Source: Brucella pituitosa
GTDB lineage: Bacteria > Pseudomonadota > Alphaproteobacteria > Rhizobiales > Rhizobiaceae
Length of the DNA stretch: 64,000 nt
NCBI RefSeq assembly: GCF_003049685.1
Contig: NZ_PYSY02000003.1
Coordinates: 496,001-560,000 of the forward strand
Reading direction: 5' to 3'
Part shown: positions 18,401 through 27,154 of the stretch, piece after piece
How the letters are laid out: every line of letters begins with the position of its first letter
How positions within the stretch are numbered: the stretch's first letter is position 1
Notes under the pieces: model-generated
The model's input: the letters and a program-made list of their open reading frames with translations, nothing else
What the model was told of the DNA's origin: nothing
Database searches by the model: none
Position numbers and translations under genes: made by a program

Positions 18401-19660
18401 TCATGACTGCTCCCTGCGAATGGCAACAGCACCTGTGGTCGGTAGTGTCTTGAGCATGCTAATCGTTGCGAGAACGGCCAGCCCCGAAAGCGCTGCGGCC
18501 AGAGCGAAGAGAAGGCCGTAGCCCAGTCGATCTGCAAGGATGCCTGAAACCATCGAGCCAGCCAGATAGACAACAATCTGCGCGCAGGCGAGGATCGTAA
18601 AATCAGTTCCGGGCTGATCGGGCGATGTGACGCTCATGAAAAGGCTGTAGAGCGCAACGATCTCCATGTACCGGATGATCGTCTGAAATGCCGATGCCCC
18701 GTAAAGCGGCCAGATTCCACCCAGTGCGCCGAAGGCATGCAGGGTGAACAGCAGGAAGCAGATTGTTCTCAAGCCCCCCAGAAGCCCAAGCACAGCGGCG
18801 ACACCATTGCGCCTAAGAAGAACGGCGGCGATAGCAGAGCCGGCAATGCCTGCGGTTGCTGCGGCGGCACCCGACAGGTAGCCGATCACGTCGAGCGGAA
18901 CGCCGGCATCCACCAGATAAGGTCCCTCCATGGCTTTCATCAGCCCTTCGCTGGCCCGATAGATCAGTGCGATCCACAGGATCTGCCGTGCTTCGGCGCG
19001 GCGTAGGAAATGCATGATCGAAGGACGTGAAAGAGCTTGCCCGTCGAGCAAAGGTGCTGGATCGGTTTCCCGCATCGACAAGGCGGCGATCAGAGGAATG
19101 AGCGAAAGAAACGCGATCGTGCCAAGCATGATCGCCCAGCCTGCGTGGTGATAAAGAACCAGTCCCAGCGTTCCGCCGATCAGCACGCCGAATGCGACCG
19201 CACCACCCTGGATGGCGTTGCCAAGAGGCCTGTCTGTCTCATCAAGATATTTTGCAGCATAGCCGTCGGTTGCGATGTCCTGTGTGGCGAGCAAAAGCGA
19301 TGCGATAAAGCCGACAACGAAAATCCCGGTTACATTATCCGGTCCCAGCGGGATGAGACACACAATGGCTGCAATGATCCCGCTTTGCGTAAGGACGACC
19401 CAACCGGCACGGTGAGAGCGTGCCCATGGCCTGAAGCGGTCGACCAGAGGTGCCCATGCAAATTTCAGGACCATGGGCAGAAGTAGAATGGAAAACATAC
19501 CGATGGCGGTGCGTGACACATTCTGCTCTCGTAAGATGGGAGGCAGGGCGGCAGCAAACAGATAGGTCGGAATGCCCTGAGCCAGATAGAGCCCTGCAAG
19601 GACACAGAACAACCGTGTCCGTGATGAGGGGCGGGCGATGGAAGAGGGGGCAATCGTCAT
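18401..19660 (-). CDS. rhtX: RhtX/FptX-family siderophore permease (MFS, AmpG-like)
   Basis: 419 residues, about 12 membrane segments. The opening YLAQGIPTYLFAAALPPILRE, then LLPMVLKFAWAPLVDRF and LLATQDIATDGYAAKYL, are typical of the AmpG-like single-subunit inner-membrane importers RhtX (rhizobactin) and FptX (pyochelin). It would carry the ferric siderophore from periplasm to cytoplasm, replacing an ABC importer. It lies 79-100 bases downstream of the TonB receptor on the same strand, so outer- and inner-membrane steps are co-transcribed. Confidence 0.88.
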   Translation of the reverse strand: MTIAPSSIARPSSRTRLFCVLAGLYLAQGIPTYLFAAALPPILREQNVSRTAIGMFSILLLPMVLKFAWAPLVDRFRPWARSHRAGWVVLTQSGIIAAIVCLIPLGPDNVTGIFVVGFIASLLLATQDIATDGYAAKYLDETDRPLGNAIQGGAVAFGVLIGGTLGLVLYHHAGWAIMLGTIAFLSLIPLIAALSMRETDPAPLLDGQALSRPSIMHFLRRAEARQILWIALIYRASEGLMKAMEGPYLVDAGVPLDVIGYLSGAAAATAGIAGSAIAAVLLRRNGVAAVLGLLGGLRTICFLLFTLHAFGALGGIWPLYGASAFQTIIRYMEIVALYSLFMSVTSPDQPGTDFTILACAQIVVYLAGSMVSGILADRLGYGLLFALAAALSGLAVLATISMLKTLPTTGAVAIRREQS

Positions 19661-19739
19661 CGCCGATAGCCCTTGTCGGATTCCCGGCCTGCCGAGCAGG
19701 CCGTGGTACTGATAAGCTTCTTCATCGCACGACCCCGTC

Positions 19740-21959
19740 TCAGAACGTTACTTTGTAGGAGAGGAAAACGCTGCGTCCCAATCCTGCGACGGGTGCGTTA
19801 CGCGTGGCCGTTGCCGTGGGGTTGATATAATAGGTGTCGAAGACGTTGCGGACGGCGAGGCTTGCTTCGCTGCCGTTCTCGAAGGTTTTTGAGAAGGCCA
19901 TGTTCACCAGCGTGGCGTCCTCTATCTCCTGTTCCTTGATGCGGTCGCGGCCGGAGAAATATTCAACTTCGCCACGGACCTTGTAGCCACCTTCGAATGA
20001 CACCGTCGTATAGGCGAGCCCCTTCCATGTGGTCGGAATACGGTTGTTAGGAAGGTACTCGTCAGAACCGATGCTGCCATCGCCGTTGGCGTCGTATTTG
20101 CCTTCCTGATAGGCAACCAGACCGCCGATGGTGAACATCGAATTGATGTTGTAGTCGGCTCGTGCCTCCACGCCCCAGATACGTTCCTTCTGCTGGCTTA
20201 CACGGTTTGCCGCGATGTCGTAGTTCACGCCATCCTTGGAGGTGGAAATGTAACTGCTTACTGTGCTGCGAAGATCGCCCCAATCGCCGCGCAGGCCCAC
20301 TTCATAAGTATTGACCAGTTGAGGCTTTGGCGCGATGTCTGCATAGCTGATCGTGTAGTCAGGCGTGCCGCGGCAGCCATAGATGGCAGCTATCGAGCCG
20401 TAGGCATCACAGATTTCTGCAAGTGAATTGACGCCCGCGCGGCGTGTAAATGCGCCAATATCCGTAAGGCTGTAGCCTTGCGAGAAATTACCGAAGGCCT
20501 GCACCTCTTCCGTGACGTCGTACACGGCTCCAGCGTTAAAGGTCCATGCGTTGTAGTCAAACGAACCACCAAGAACGCTGATCGCCGGATAGATATTCGC
20601 CAGTGACCGCGCAGGCCAGGCAACTGCTGTAGGCCGCGTGAAATCATTCACATCGAGGTAGAACTGATCGAAACGCGCGCCGCCCTGCAAACGGAACCGT
20701 TCCGTGACGGGAATTTCGGCCTGCGCAAAAGCTGCGATGGAATTCTGCGTCATCGGGGCGATAGCATCTTCGTCGTTCAGCAGTGTCTGCGCCACCTTGT
20801 CGTAAGCGTAATCCACACCCCAGGTCAGCTTGCTGCCATTGGTGATGAAATCCATCGGTGTCGTGATGGTCATGTTCACGCCTGTTCGGTCGAAGTCATA
20901 TTTCGACTGGTTGAACCATGCGGTCGGCTGTCGGGGATTTCCCGAATAATAGACCTGAGTGTTCACAGCCGAAAGTTCGGTGAACGGGGACTGTTTGAAG
21001 ATCTTGTTATAGAAAGCCTTCACTTCGAGATTGCCGAGTGCAAAATCCTGATCGGTATATTTTGCAGTCAGATACTTGGAATCCTCGCGAAGTGGTTCGC
21101 CGGTATAGGCTGAACCGAATCTCGGTGAAACCGGGTTCGTCGTGTAGTTGGTGAACCATTCCGGCTTCTGCTTGGCGTAGGTCCAGTCAAAGCTGACTTC
21201 AAACCGGCGCGGACCGCTTTCGTAGCCTACGACACCGAAGAAATTGCCGTTGACCATCCTGTCGCCGCCACCTTGCCCAAGCATGGCGTCGGATGGCATT
21301 TCATTGCCATGTCCGTCATAGGTGCGGCGGGTCCAATCGCCGGTTCCGGAGAAGTAATAGTCGAGCTTGTCTTTTCGTCCCTCAATGGAGATGCTCGTTT
21401 CCGGCGCTGTCGATTCGCCGAGGTTTTCCGTATAGCCGGAAAGGCCGGTGCGCACCGTGATGGTCGGCTTGTCACTGGTCCCTCGCTTGGTGATGAAATT
21501 GATCGTTCCACCGGTCCCGCCAGCACCGTAGAGGCTCGAAGCTCCGTTCACGACCTCAATGCGTTCAACAGAATTAAGGTCGACCATCGACAGGATGCGT
21601 GACAGGTCGCGCAGCGGCGTATTGCGGGGTACACCGTCGACCATGATTAGAACGCTGCGACCGCGAAATGTTTCCGACGCGCCGGATATGGTCTGGTTGC
21701 TTGGTGCGAAACCGGGAACCAGACGCGAAATCAAGTCGCTGGCATTCGGCGAGATTCGCATCGCCTCTTCGACTTGTTCCCGGTCGATCACCTGAACGGA
21801 TTGGGCGACGGCGGCAATTGAACTCTCGTTGCGTCCGGCGGTGATGATGATCTGGTCCAGCCGCGTAACCCCTGCTTCGTTGCCCGCAGCTTCCTGTGCA
21901 AATGCTGTTGTCGTTAATCCGCAGCCTGAGAGCAGCAGAACTATAAATTGCCTGTTCAT
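19740..21959 (-). CDS. TonB-dependent siderophore receptor, IutA/RhtA type
   Basis: 739 residues. The signal peptide ends ...TTTAFAQ-EA. A TonB-box-like stretch LDQIIITAG is at about 33-41, the plug has FRGRSVLIMVDGVPRNTPL (about 100-118) and YGAGGTGGTINFITKRG, and the barrel ends in VFLSYKVTF. The length equals IutA/RhtA (about 730). There is no STN domain, unlike the receptor at the left of the window. GGGGAAG precedes the chosen ATG; a TTG four codons further upstream also keeps the frame open. It is divergent from the AraC regulator, with an iron-box-like site between, and upstream of the RhtX-type permease. Confidence 0.88.
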   Translation of the reverse strand: MNRQFIVLLLSGCGLTTTAFAQEAAGNEAGVTRLDQIIITAGRNESSIAAVAQSVQVIDREQVEEAMRISPNASDLISRLVPGFAPSNQTISGASETFRGRSVLIMVDGVPRNTPLRDLSRILSMVDLNSVERIEVVNGASSLYGAGGTGGTINFITKRGTSDKPTITVRTGLSGYTENLGESTAPETSISIEGRKDKLDYYFSGTGDWTRRTYDGHGNEMPSDAMLGQGGGDRMVNGNFFGVVGYESGPRRFEVSFDWTYAKQKPEWFTNYTTNPVSPRFGSAYTGEPLREDSKYLTAKYTDQDFALGNLEVKAFYNKIFKQSPFTELSAVNTQVYYSGNPRQPTAWFNQSKYDFDRTGVNMTITTPMDFITNGSKLTWGVDYAYDKVAQTLLNDEDAIAPMTQNSIAAFAQAEIPVTERFRLQGGARFDQFYLDVNDFTRPTAVAWPARSLANIYPAISVLGGSFDYNAWTFNAGAVYDVTEEVQAFGNFSQGYSLTDIGAFTRRAGVNSLAEICDAYGSIAAIYGCRGTPDYTISYADIAPKPQLVNTYEVGLRGDWGDLRSTVSSYISTSKDGVNYDIAANRVSQQKERIWGVEARADYNINSMFTIGGLVAYQEGKYDANGDGSIGSDEYLPNNRIPTTWKGLAYTTVSFEGGYKVRGEVEYFSGRDRIKEQEIEDATLVNMAFSKTFENGSEASLAVRNVFDTYYINPTATATRNAPVAGLGRSVFLSYKVTF

Positions 21960-22280
21960 CTTCTTCCCCAAGTAAGAATAGTCAATGAAATCCGAAGGGT
22001 AGCGTGTCAGCTACGCTAATCTTCCATCCGCCAGTTGCAGTTGTCCCCGGACGCGAAGGACATGGTGATCGAGCAGAAGGACCGTCCATAAATATCTCCG
22101 CTTTCGTTCCGCCGTTATCGGGCGCAGACAGCACTGGCTGTCACGATAAAAGTTGTTTAAACTAGATCATTATTGTCAACTTATAGGGAGGCCTGCGTAT
22201 TCGGCTTGGTTTTATGCGAAAATTGATAGGACCAGGACGAACTGACCGGAGGTCATTTACCCGTGTTGCAAGGATGCATC
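21960..22280. promoter_or_regulatory. Divergent control region, receptor / AraC activator
   Basis: It holds the promoters of both genes. Besides the iron-box-like site there is an imperfect palindrome TAGCGT-N7-ACGCTA at about 22001-22019 in the receptor leader, a possible AraC-protein or mRNA structure. Confidence 0.4.
22164..22178. promoter_or_regulatory. Iron-box-like palindrome (Fur 7-1-7 / RirA IRO)
   Basis: AGATCATTATTGTCA matches the Fur 7-1-7 consensus TGATAATNATTATCA at 11 of 14 defined positions. On the minus strand it reads TGA-N9-TCT, one base from the RirA iron-responsive operator TGA-N9-TCA. In Rhizobiales RirA is the usual repressor of rhizobactin-type genes, so RirA is the likelier reader. 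Confidence 0.5.
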
Positions 22281-23279
22281 ATGAACCCGTCTAAGCAGAT
22301 CGAAACGATAGTTCCGCAGCAGTTCAATATTGCCGAATTGGGGAATGAGAAGAGTCTGAAACTCTGTGCTTCGGCGCTCACCACGATTATTGGTGATGTC
22401 TGCCTCTCCGTCGAAGAAACAGGACATGGTGCTGTTCGAGGCATTTATTGTTTGGTAGGCGAGCTGCGGCTTATGACCTATTTTTTCCCCCGCTGCAAAA
22501 TTGTGCTCAGCGCGAAGGGAGAACATCTGTCAGATCAGATTATTATGGTTAGAAGCATGGAAGGTCGGCTCAGTATTCTTCAATCGGGAAGGACACTGAA
22601 TGTTGAGGCTGGTGAAGTTGTCTTCCTGTCAGCAAGTTTGCCGTTTGAATGGCAACTTCCACAAGGAGGACGCATTGATTGTGGCAGGTTGCCAGCAGGA
22701 TATTTTCCATTTGCACGCAGATCGCTGGATGAGTTTTTCATGCGTCCGATCCCGAAGGCCTATCCTCCACTAAAGCTCCTTATCACCCATGGCGCGTATT
22801 TGTTGATGCGTGGGGGGCATGCTCCGGGAGAAGCCGAACTTGTTGTTGCCCATTTCCGGCAAGTGCTGCCTATGGTGCTCGATTTTTTTAGGAATGAAGG
22901 CAATGATGCTCGATCAGGAATAAGTCTTTCGCGTATCAAAGCTTTTATAGAATGTAATTTGACAAACAGTTCGTTTGATCTCGCTTTGGCCGCTTCGACC
23001 TTTGGTGTCACGCCCCGACAAGTTCAGAAATTATTTCAAGCGGAAGAGACGACTTTTACCCGCTACGTGCTCGAACGCCGTTTGGATACATCGCGGATGC
23101 TTATTGTGAGCTCGGGCCGAACAGCAATCAGTTCGATTGCCTATGAGATGGGATTTGGTGACCTTTCATATTTTAACCGGGCTTTCCGTCAGCGCTTCGG
23201 GATGACACCCTCGACAATGCGCAGTAAAGCCGGTGCAATTGATGCCAATTTTAGGGGTTCTCTTTCATTCCAGCAGTAA
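22281..23279 (+). CDS. AraC-family regulator of the siderophore locus (RhrA-like by position)
   Basis: 332 residues: an N-terminal cupin-like sensing region (about 1-190) and a C-terminal double helix-turn-helix (about 215-320) with LALAASTFGVTPRQVQKLF and ISSIAYEMGFGDLSYFNRAFRQRFGMTPS. The ATG was chosen because AAGGA lies six bases upstream; a GTG six codons earlier is in frame. Divergent to the receptor, it corresponds in position to RhrA, the AraC activator of rhizobactin synthesis and uptake, which senses the siderophore. That role is inferred. Confidence 0.85.
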   Translation: MNPSKQIETIVPQQFNIAELGNEKSLKLCASALTTIIGDVCLSVEETGHGAVRGIYCLVGELRLMTYFFPRCKIVLSAKGEHLSDQIIMVRSMEGRLSILQSGRTLNVEAGEVVFLSASLPFEWQLPQGGRIDCGRLPAGYFPFARRSLDEFFMRPIPKAYPPLKLLITHGAYLLMRGGHAPGEAELVVAHFRQVLPMVLDFFRNEGNDARSGISLSRIKAFIECNLTNSSFDLALAASTFGVTPRQVQKLFQAEETTFTRYVLERRLDTSRMLIVSSGRTAISSIAYEMGFGDLSYFNRAFRQRFGMTPSTMRSKAGAIDANFRGSLSFQQ

Positions 23280-23696
23280 ATTTGTCAAAAGGTTAGGTAG
23301 TCCCCTGTTTTTAATGGAGGGATTACCTTCGTTGCCAGTCCGAACAAAGAAAATCTGTGAGATCGGAAAGTCACGTAATTCAATGGAGCCCAGTAGGCCC
23401 CAGGCTGACGGTCGCAACGACCCTCACCGAACTGCAATATTCCATGGGATAGGACATCCGTACCTAATGGTATTGGCAATACTGTCAACGCGATTAACAA
23501 TTATCAGGTCTGCGCCCAAATTGTTACTTCGCTTGCCAGAGCACCTGCAACGGGGGGCATATAGTGATACGGTCAAGGCCATTTTTTGAAGAGTTTGTCT
23601 GCCGGAACACATCTGAAATGAAGCAAGCAGGTTGCTTCGGCACAATCGGGCAGTTCGCCTACAAAAGCGCAAACGCATTTCAAATTTGTATGGCGA
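23280..23696. other. Convergent intergenic region with a 3' hairpin
   Basis: A stem GGTAGTCCC / GGGATTACC (23296-23304 with 23319-23327, one G-T pair) follows the AraC gene, without a T-run. The rest shows no gene or motif I can support. Confidence 0.35.
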
Positions 23697-24797
23697 TCAC
23701 TTGGTTGTACGGTTGTCTTTTGAAGCCATTACATCAGTCCAATCATCAATAAATCGTTTGCGTTGGGCTTCATCCTGGGTTGCAAGCAGGGCAGGTCCAA
23801 TCCGGACAGGACGTCCGACACCGCTTTCAACGAGCGATGGTGGGCCATCAACCCCTGCAGGCAGCGCACCATCTCGTGAGAAGAAGAATGCCTTTTCTCT
23901 TGCAACGCGCCGTCCGCGCTCAGACAGAAGATAATCGATAAAACGCGCTGCGAGTTCAGGCTGGCTGGCCTTCTGCGGAATGAGCGTAGCACGGCTCAAA
24001 ACAAGAGTGTAATCGCGTGGTAGTACGATTTTCAGCTTTGGATTGCGCAGGCTCGCTGCATAGGCGTAAGAACCTATGATATTGTATCCTATATATATTT
24101 TTTGATCTTCAATATCGGCCAGGATCGAGTTGTTGCAACAGCGAAGCTGAGTGTCGACACGGCTCATACTCTCCAGCAATCGTCCATAAGCGGTAGAGTT
24201 TTGTTCTGCGTCGAGGAAGGCGAGAAGATAGCCAACCCCGGATTGGCGCAAGTCATAGGTAGCAACATGTCTTCTGAAGTATTCCTGTTTACGCCGCAGC
24301 AGATCAGCGAGTTCACCGCGGGTATGAGGAACATCCTGCGGCAAGACATAATCACTGTGATATACAATGACAGATGGTTCAAAGGTGAAGCCATAGACCT
24401 CGTCGCGCCAATTGTTGGCGTGGTTCTCTATTGCCCGCGTTTGAGCAGAGACATGCGGTACAGCACATCCGTCATTGGCCAGTTTCACCATCTGATCCAC
24501 AGAAGATGACATCAGAAGATCGCCGAAATTCTTGCCTTCACGGCAAGCTATATCAGCCTCACGGTAGAGGTCATTGGTGACAAAATCAGTGTACTCAACA
24601 GCGATATGTGGCTCAACTTCCTGAAAATCCCGAACCAATGGTTTTAAGGCCGAGGTGTCCGCAGCCCCATTGATCACAAGCCGGCCGGTCTCTTCGCGCA
24701 ATGCCGGGAAGTGCGTCGTTGTGCCTTCATCGGATTGAGCGTGTGCCATGTCCATTGTTATGATTGTGAAAAAAGCGGCTAGAAGATAGATTTTCAA
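23697..24797 (-). CDS. Periplasmic binding-protein-like component of a two-component system
   Basis: About 366 residues. The signal peptide MKIYLLAAFFTIITMDMAHAQ precedes an extracellular solute-binding fold. It is the third gene of the cluster response regulator, kinase, binding protein. Sequence features shared with the transported-solute binding protein at 27155 are SGVGYLL (there SGVGFLI), GYNIIGSYA (there AYNLIGSYA) and ARFIDYLLSERGR (there KLFIDFLLSQEGQ), so both probably bind the same kind of ligand. Here it likely presents ligand to the kinase, as PgtC-type proteins do. I prefer the TTG start, which overlaps the kinase stop (TTGA) and has GGAGA seven bases upstream; an upstream ATG at 24818 is also in frame. 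Confidence 0.78.
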   Translation of the reverse strand: MKIYLLAAFFTIITMDMAHAQSDEGTTTHFPALREETGRLVINGAADTSALKPLVRDFQEVEPHIAVEYTDFVTNDLYREADIACREGKNFGDLLMSSSVDQMVKLANDGCAVPHVSAQTRAIENHANNWRDEVYGFTFEPSVIVYHSDYVLPQDVPHTRGELADLLRRKQEYFRRHVATYDLRQSGVGYLLAFLDAEQNSTAYGRLLESMSRVDTQLRCCNNSILADIEDQKIYIGYNIIGSYAYAASLRNPKLKIVLPRDYTLVLSRATLIPQKASQPELAARFIDYLLSERGRRVAREKAFFFSRDGALPAGVDGPPSLVESGVGRPVRIGPALLATQDEAQRKRFIDDWTDVMASKDNRTTK

Positions 24798-26185
24798 GAT
24801 GCATTCTCCGATGCACATGGCAAATCGAGTATCACAGTAAAGCCTGTTGAACCTTTTTCCCTGAAGCGGATCAAACCATCATGTGCCAGCGCAACTTCTG
24901 CCGCTATGGCGAAACCAAGGCCTGACGCGGCAGCAGCTTTAGAGGAAGCGGCATTAAAACGACGTGACATCTGATCCCAATTCTCCGGCGGAATGCCGGG
25001 ACCGTCGTCTTCGACTTCAACGCAGATACGCTGTTCGAATTGCATGACGCGCACATCAAGACGCGAGATTGCTCCATGGCGCAGCGCATTGCTGATGATG
25101 TTGGCAATAGCTTCCCGCAAGCTCACCGCGTCACCGTTAACAATCAAACTGGGCTGCCCGGCCTCAAAAGAAATGACCATATCCGGATCTATCGTCAGGG
25201 GAATTGTGTGATTGAACGCCATGCGGGCCACTTCAACAAGGTTGACTTTCTCAAGCTTGATGATGCCTGAACGGTGGATGACCATGGCGTGGCTGAGTAG
25301 TTGATTGGTCAATTGTGCCAGTTCGCCCGTGCGCGTTTTAATACGTTGAGTACGTTCCCGGTCCGCCTGGCTCATCCGGTCTTCGTCCAGCATATCAACT
25401 TGAGCGGAAAGAGCAGTCAGGGGCGTGCGTATCTGGTGTGCGGCATCGGCAATGAATTGCTGAAGCCGCACAACACGTTGGTCCAGCCGTGTCATGAAAT
25501 GATTGATTGCACCCACAAATGGCAGCAATTCCTGCGGCGCAGGTGTCTGCATCGGGGTCAAGTCTTCCGGATTACGCAGTCGCAGCGCATGGGCGAGGCT
25601 TGTTACAGGTTTAAGTGCATAGCGCACGGCCAGAAATGTCCCGCCAAGCCCAAGTAAAATCATGATGCTAACAATGAGCACGGCACCTTGCGTCACCTCG
25701 CTGGCAAGCGTCCGCCGCGCCTCAGTGGTCTGGGCCAGAACAACATAAATCCATCCACTTTGCGCCTGATCGGCAAGTGCGCGAGCGACGGTAATAATGC
25801 GAACTTCCGCACCACGATATTTTTCTGTCTCCAGTTTCGGATCGCGACGCGCAGCAACCAAGTCGTCGTCGATATTGAGATCGGGATAACCGCTGACGAC
25901 CATCCCATCAGGACCAACGATGCGATAGAAAATGCGGTCTCTTTCGGCAAAGCCAAGAAGTTCAAAAGCAGAAGGCGGCAGGTTCACGATCAGCTTGCCA
26001 TCAATCTGGGTAATGCCGTCGGCGATCTGAAGGGCCGCGCCGCGCAACAGCTGATCATAGGTTTTATTGGCGGCGGTCTGACCATAATACCATGCTGCCG
26101 TGATCAGGATGCTCGCTCCGATGAGCAGAACCATTCCGACGCGAACGACAAGGCGCGAAAAGAGCGATGGTTCACGCATTCTCAT
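24794..26185 (-). CDS. Sensor histidine kinase, TctE-like
   Basis: 463 residues. First membrane segment about 12-32, periplasmic 2CSK-type sensor region about 33-165 (ADGITQIDGKLIVNLPPSAF), second membrane segment about 168-190, HAMP linker. The H-box is FIADAAHQIRTPLTAL, with the phospho-accepting His near 251. Catalytic boxes are NIISNALRHG, DDGPGIPPE and SGLGFAIA. The periplasmic part and architecture match TctE-family kinases, which sense carboxylates or other solutes, often with a binding protein. It overlaps the response regulator gene by 14 bases. Confidence 0.9.
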   Translation of the reverse strand: MRMREPSLFSRLVVRVGMVLLIGASILITAAWYYGQTAANKTYDQLLRGAALQIADGITQIDGKLIVNLPPSAFELLGFAERDRIFYRIVGPDGMVVSGYPDLNIDDDLVAARRDPKLETEKYRGAEVRIITVARALADQAQSGWIYVVLAQTTEARRTLASEVTQGAVLIVSIMILLGLGGTFLAVRYALKPVTSLAHALRLRNPEDLTPMQTPAPQELLPFVGAINHFMTRLDQRVVRLQQFIADAAHQIRTPLTALSAQVDMLDEDRMSQADRERTQRIKTRTGELAQLTNQLLSHAMVIHRSGIIKLEKVNLVEVARMAFNHTIPLTIDPDMVISFEAGQPSLIVNGDAVSLREAIANIISNALRHGAISRLDVRVMQFEQRICVEVEDDGPGIPPENWDQMSRRFNAASSKAAAASGLGFAIAAEVALAHDGLIRFREKGSTGFTVILDLPCASENAS

Positions 26186-26846
26186 CGATCACCAGTTGAT
26201 AGCCAATACCGCGCTGAGTGATAATCGATACGCCCGAACCTTCGATTTTCTTGCGTATTCTGGAGATGTAAAGCTCGACCGCATTGTGATTGACGCCCTC
26301 ATCAAAACCGAACAGAGTATCCATCAGCTCATCTTTGCTGAACAGTCGGCCCGGACGGGTAGCGAAAACCTCCAGAATAGCAATTTCGCGTCGTTTCAGC
26401 TGAACCTCGCGATTGCCTATGCGCACGTTGCGGCTTTGTCTATCGAGCTGCAAATTGCCGCAAGCAATGATATTGGTCGTTTCACCACTGTTGCGCCGCA
26501 GCAAAACACGCACGCGCGCTTCCAGTTCACGAAAATCAAAGGGCTTGACCAGATAGTCGTCTGCGCCAAGGTCGAGAGCGCTTACCCGATCCTCGATCTC
26601 AGAGCGCGCTGTTAGAACCAGAACTGGAACGACTTTTTTCGCGGCCCGTATACGCCGCAATATCTCAAAGCCGCCAAGCCCGGGCAGCATGACGTCAAGA
26701 ATGATTAGATCATAATCGGTAAAGTCGAGAATTTCAGCCGCGGCTAACCCGTCTGTCTCCCAATCAACCGAGTGTCCCACTCGCTCCAACCGTTGATTGA
26801 TTGCCTCCCCGACATCCCGTGTGTCTTCGACCAATAGGATGCGCAT
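26172..26846 (-). CDS. OmpR/TctD-family response regulator
   Basis: 224 residues: receiver domain (1-115) with phospho-acceptor Asp near 51 in IILDVMLPG and Lys near 101 in LVKPFD, then a winged-helix DNA-binding domain (about 128-220) ending IITQRGIGYQLV. It is the first gene of the signalling operon and divergent from the ABC importer. Its likely target is the 308-base gap to that importer, which holds a direct repeat of TGACAG with 11-base period, the spacing expected of tandem OmpR-type binding. Confidence 0.93.
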   Translation of the reverse strand: MRILLVEDTRDVGEAINQRLERVGHSVDWETDGLAAAEILDFTDYDLIILDVMLPGLGGFEILRRIRAAKKVVPVLVLTARSEIEDRVSALDLGADDYLVKPFDFRELEARVRVLLRRNSGETTNIIACGNLQLDRQSRNVRIGNREVQLKRREIAILEVFATRPGRLFSKDELMDTLFGFDEGVNHNAVELYISRIRKKIEGSGVSIITQRGIGYQLVIDENA

Positions 26847-27154
26847 AGTTCATAAATTGCACGAAAAATTATCACTCGCAACAAAATCCTGTCCGATTTT
26901 GACAGGTTGCTGACAGTTTAGGCAATCAATCTATGTATTATGGCGAGCTTTTCGTGGGAGCGAAGAGTTTTCCTATATCCTTGGGAGGATATCGATTTGC
27001 TGAAAACTTTAGTCTGCTTCATATGAAGCGGAAATACTATTGCTTTGTCCAGTAAAATCGAAATGCAAAGTGCTCGGATGTAAGTATAAAACTTACCAGA
27101 TCGCGCATTGAGTCCTTCCTTGAGCTTAGAAATCATTTTGGGAGGACTACGGAA
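26847..27154. promoter_or_regulatory. Divergent promoter region of signalling operon and ABC importer
   Basis: No gene. It contains the TGACAG direct repeat at 26900-26916, a CTGTC inverted copy at 26889-26893, and GGAGG at 27141-27145 as ribosome binding site of the importer's GTG-started binding protein. Confidence 0.5.
26900..26916 (+). promoter_or_regulatory. TGACAG direct repeats, candidate response-regulator site
   Basis: TGACAG-N5-TGACAG, period 11, about 55 bases upstream of the response regulator start and 240 upstream of the binding-protein gene. OmpR-family regulators bind such head-to-tail hexamers. Confidence 0.4.

Noticed and set aside
17166..18404. Long open frame (412 codons) on minus, antisense to the MFS exporter
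   Set aside because: Its protein is rich in Arg, Gln, His and Ser with no family features, while the plus frame is a clear 12-segment transporter.
22174..22179. TTGACA on minus as the -35 box of the receptor gene
   Set aside because: No acceptable -10 hexamer lies 16-18 bases downstream; the sequence is better explained as part of the iron-box palindrome.
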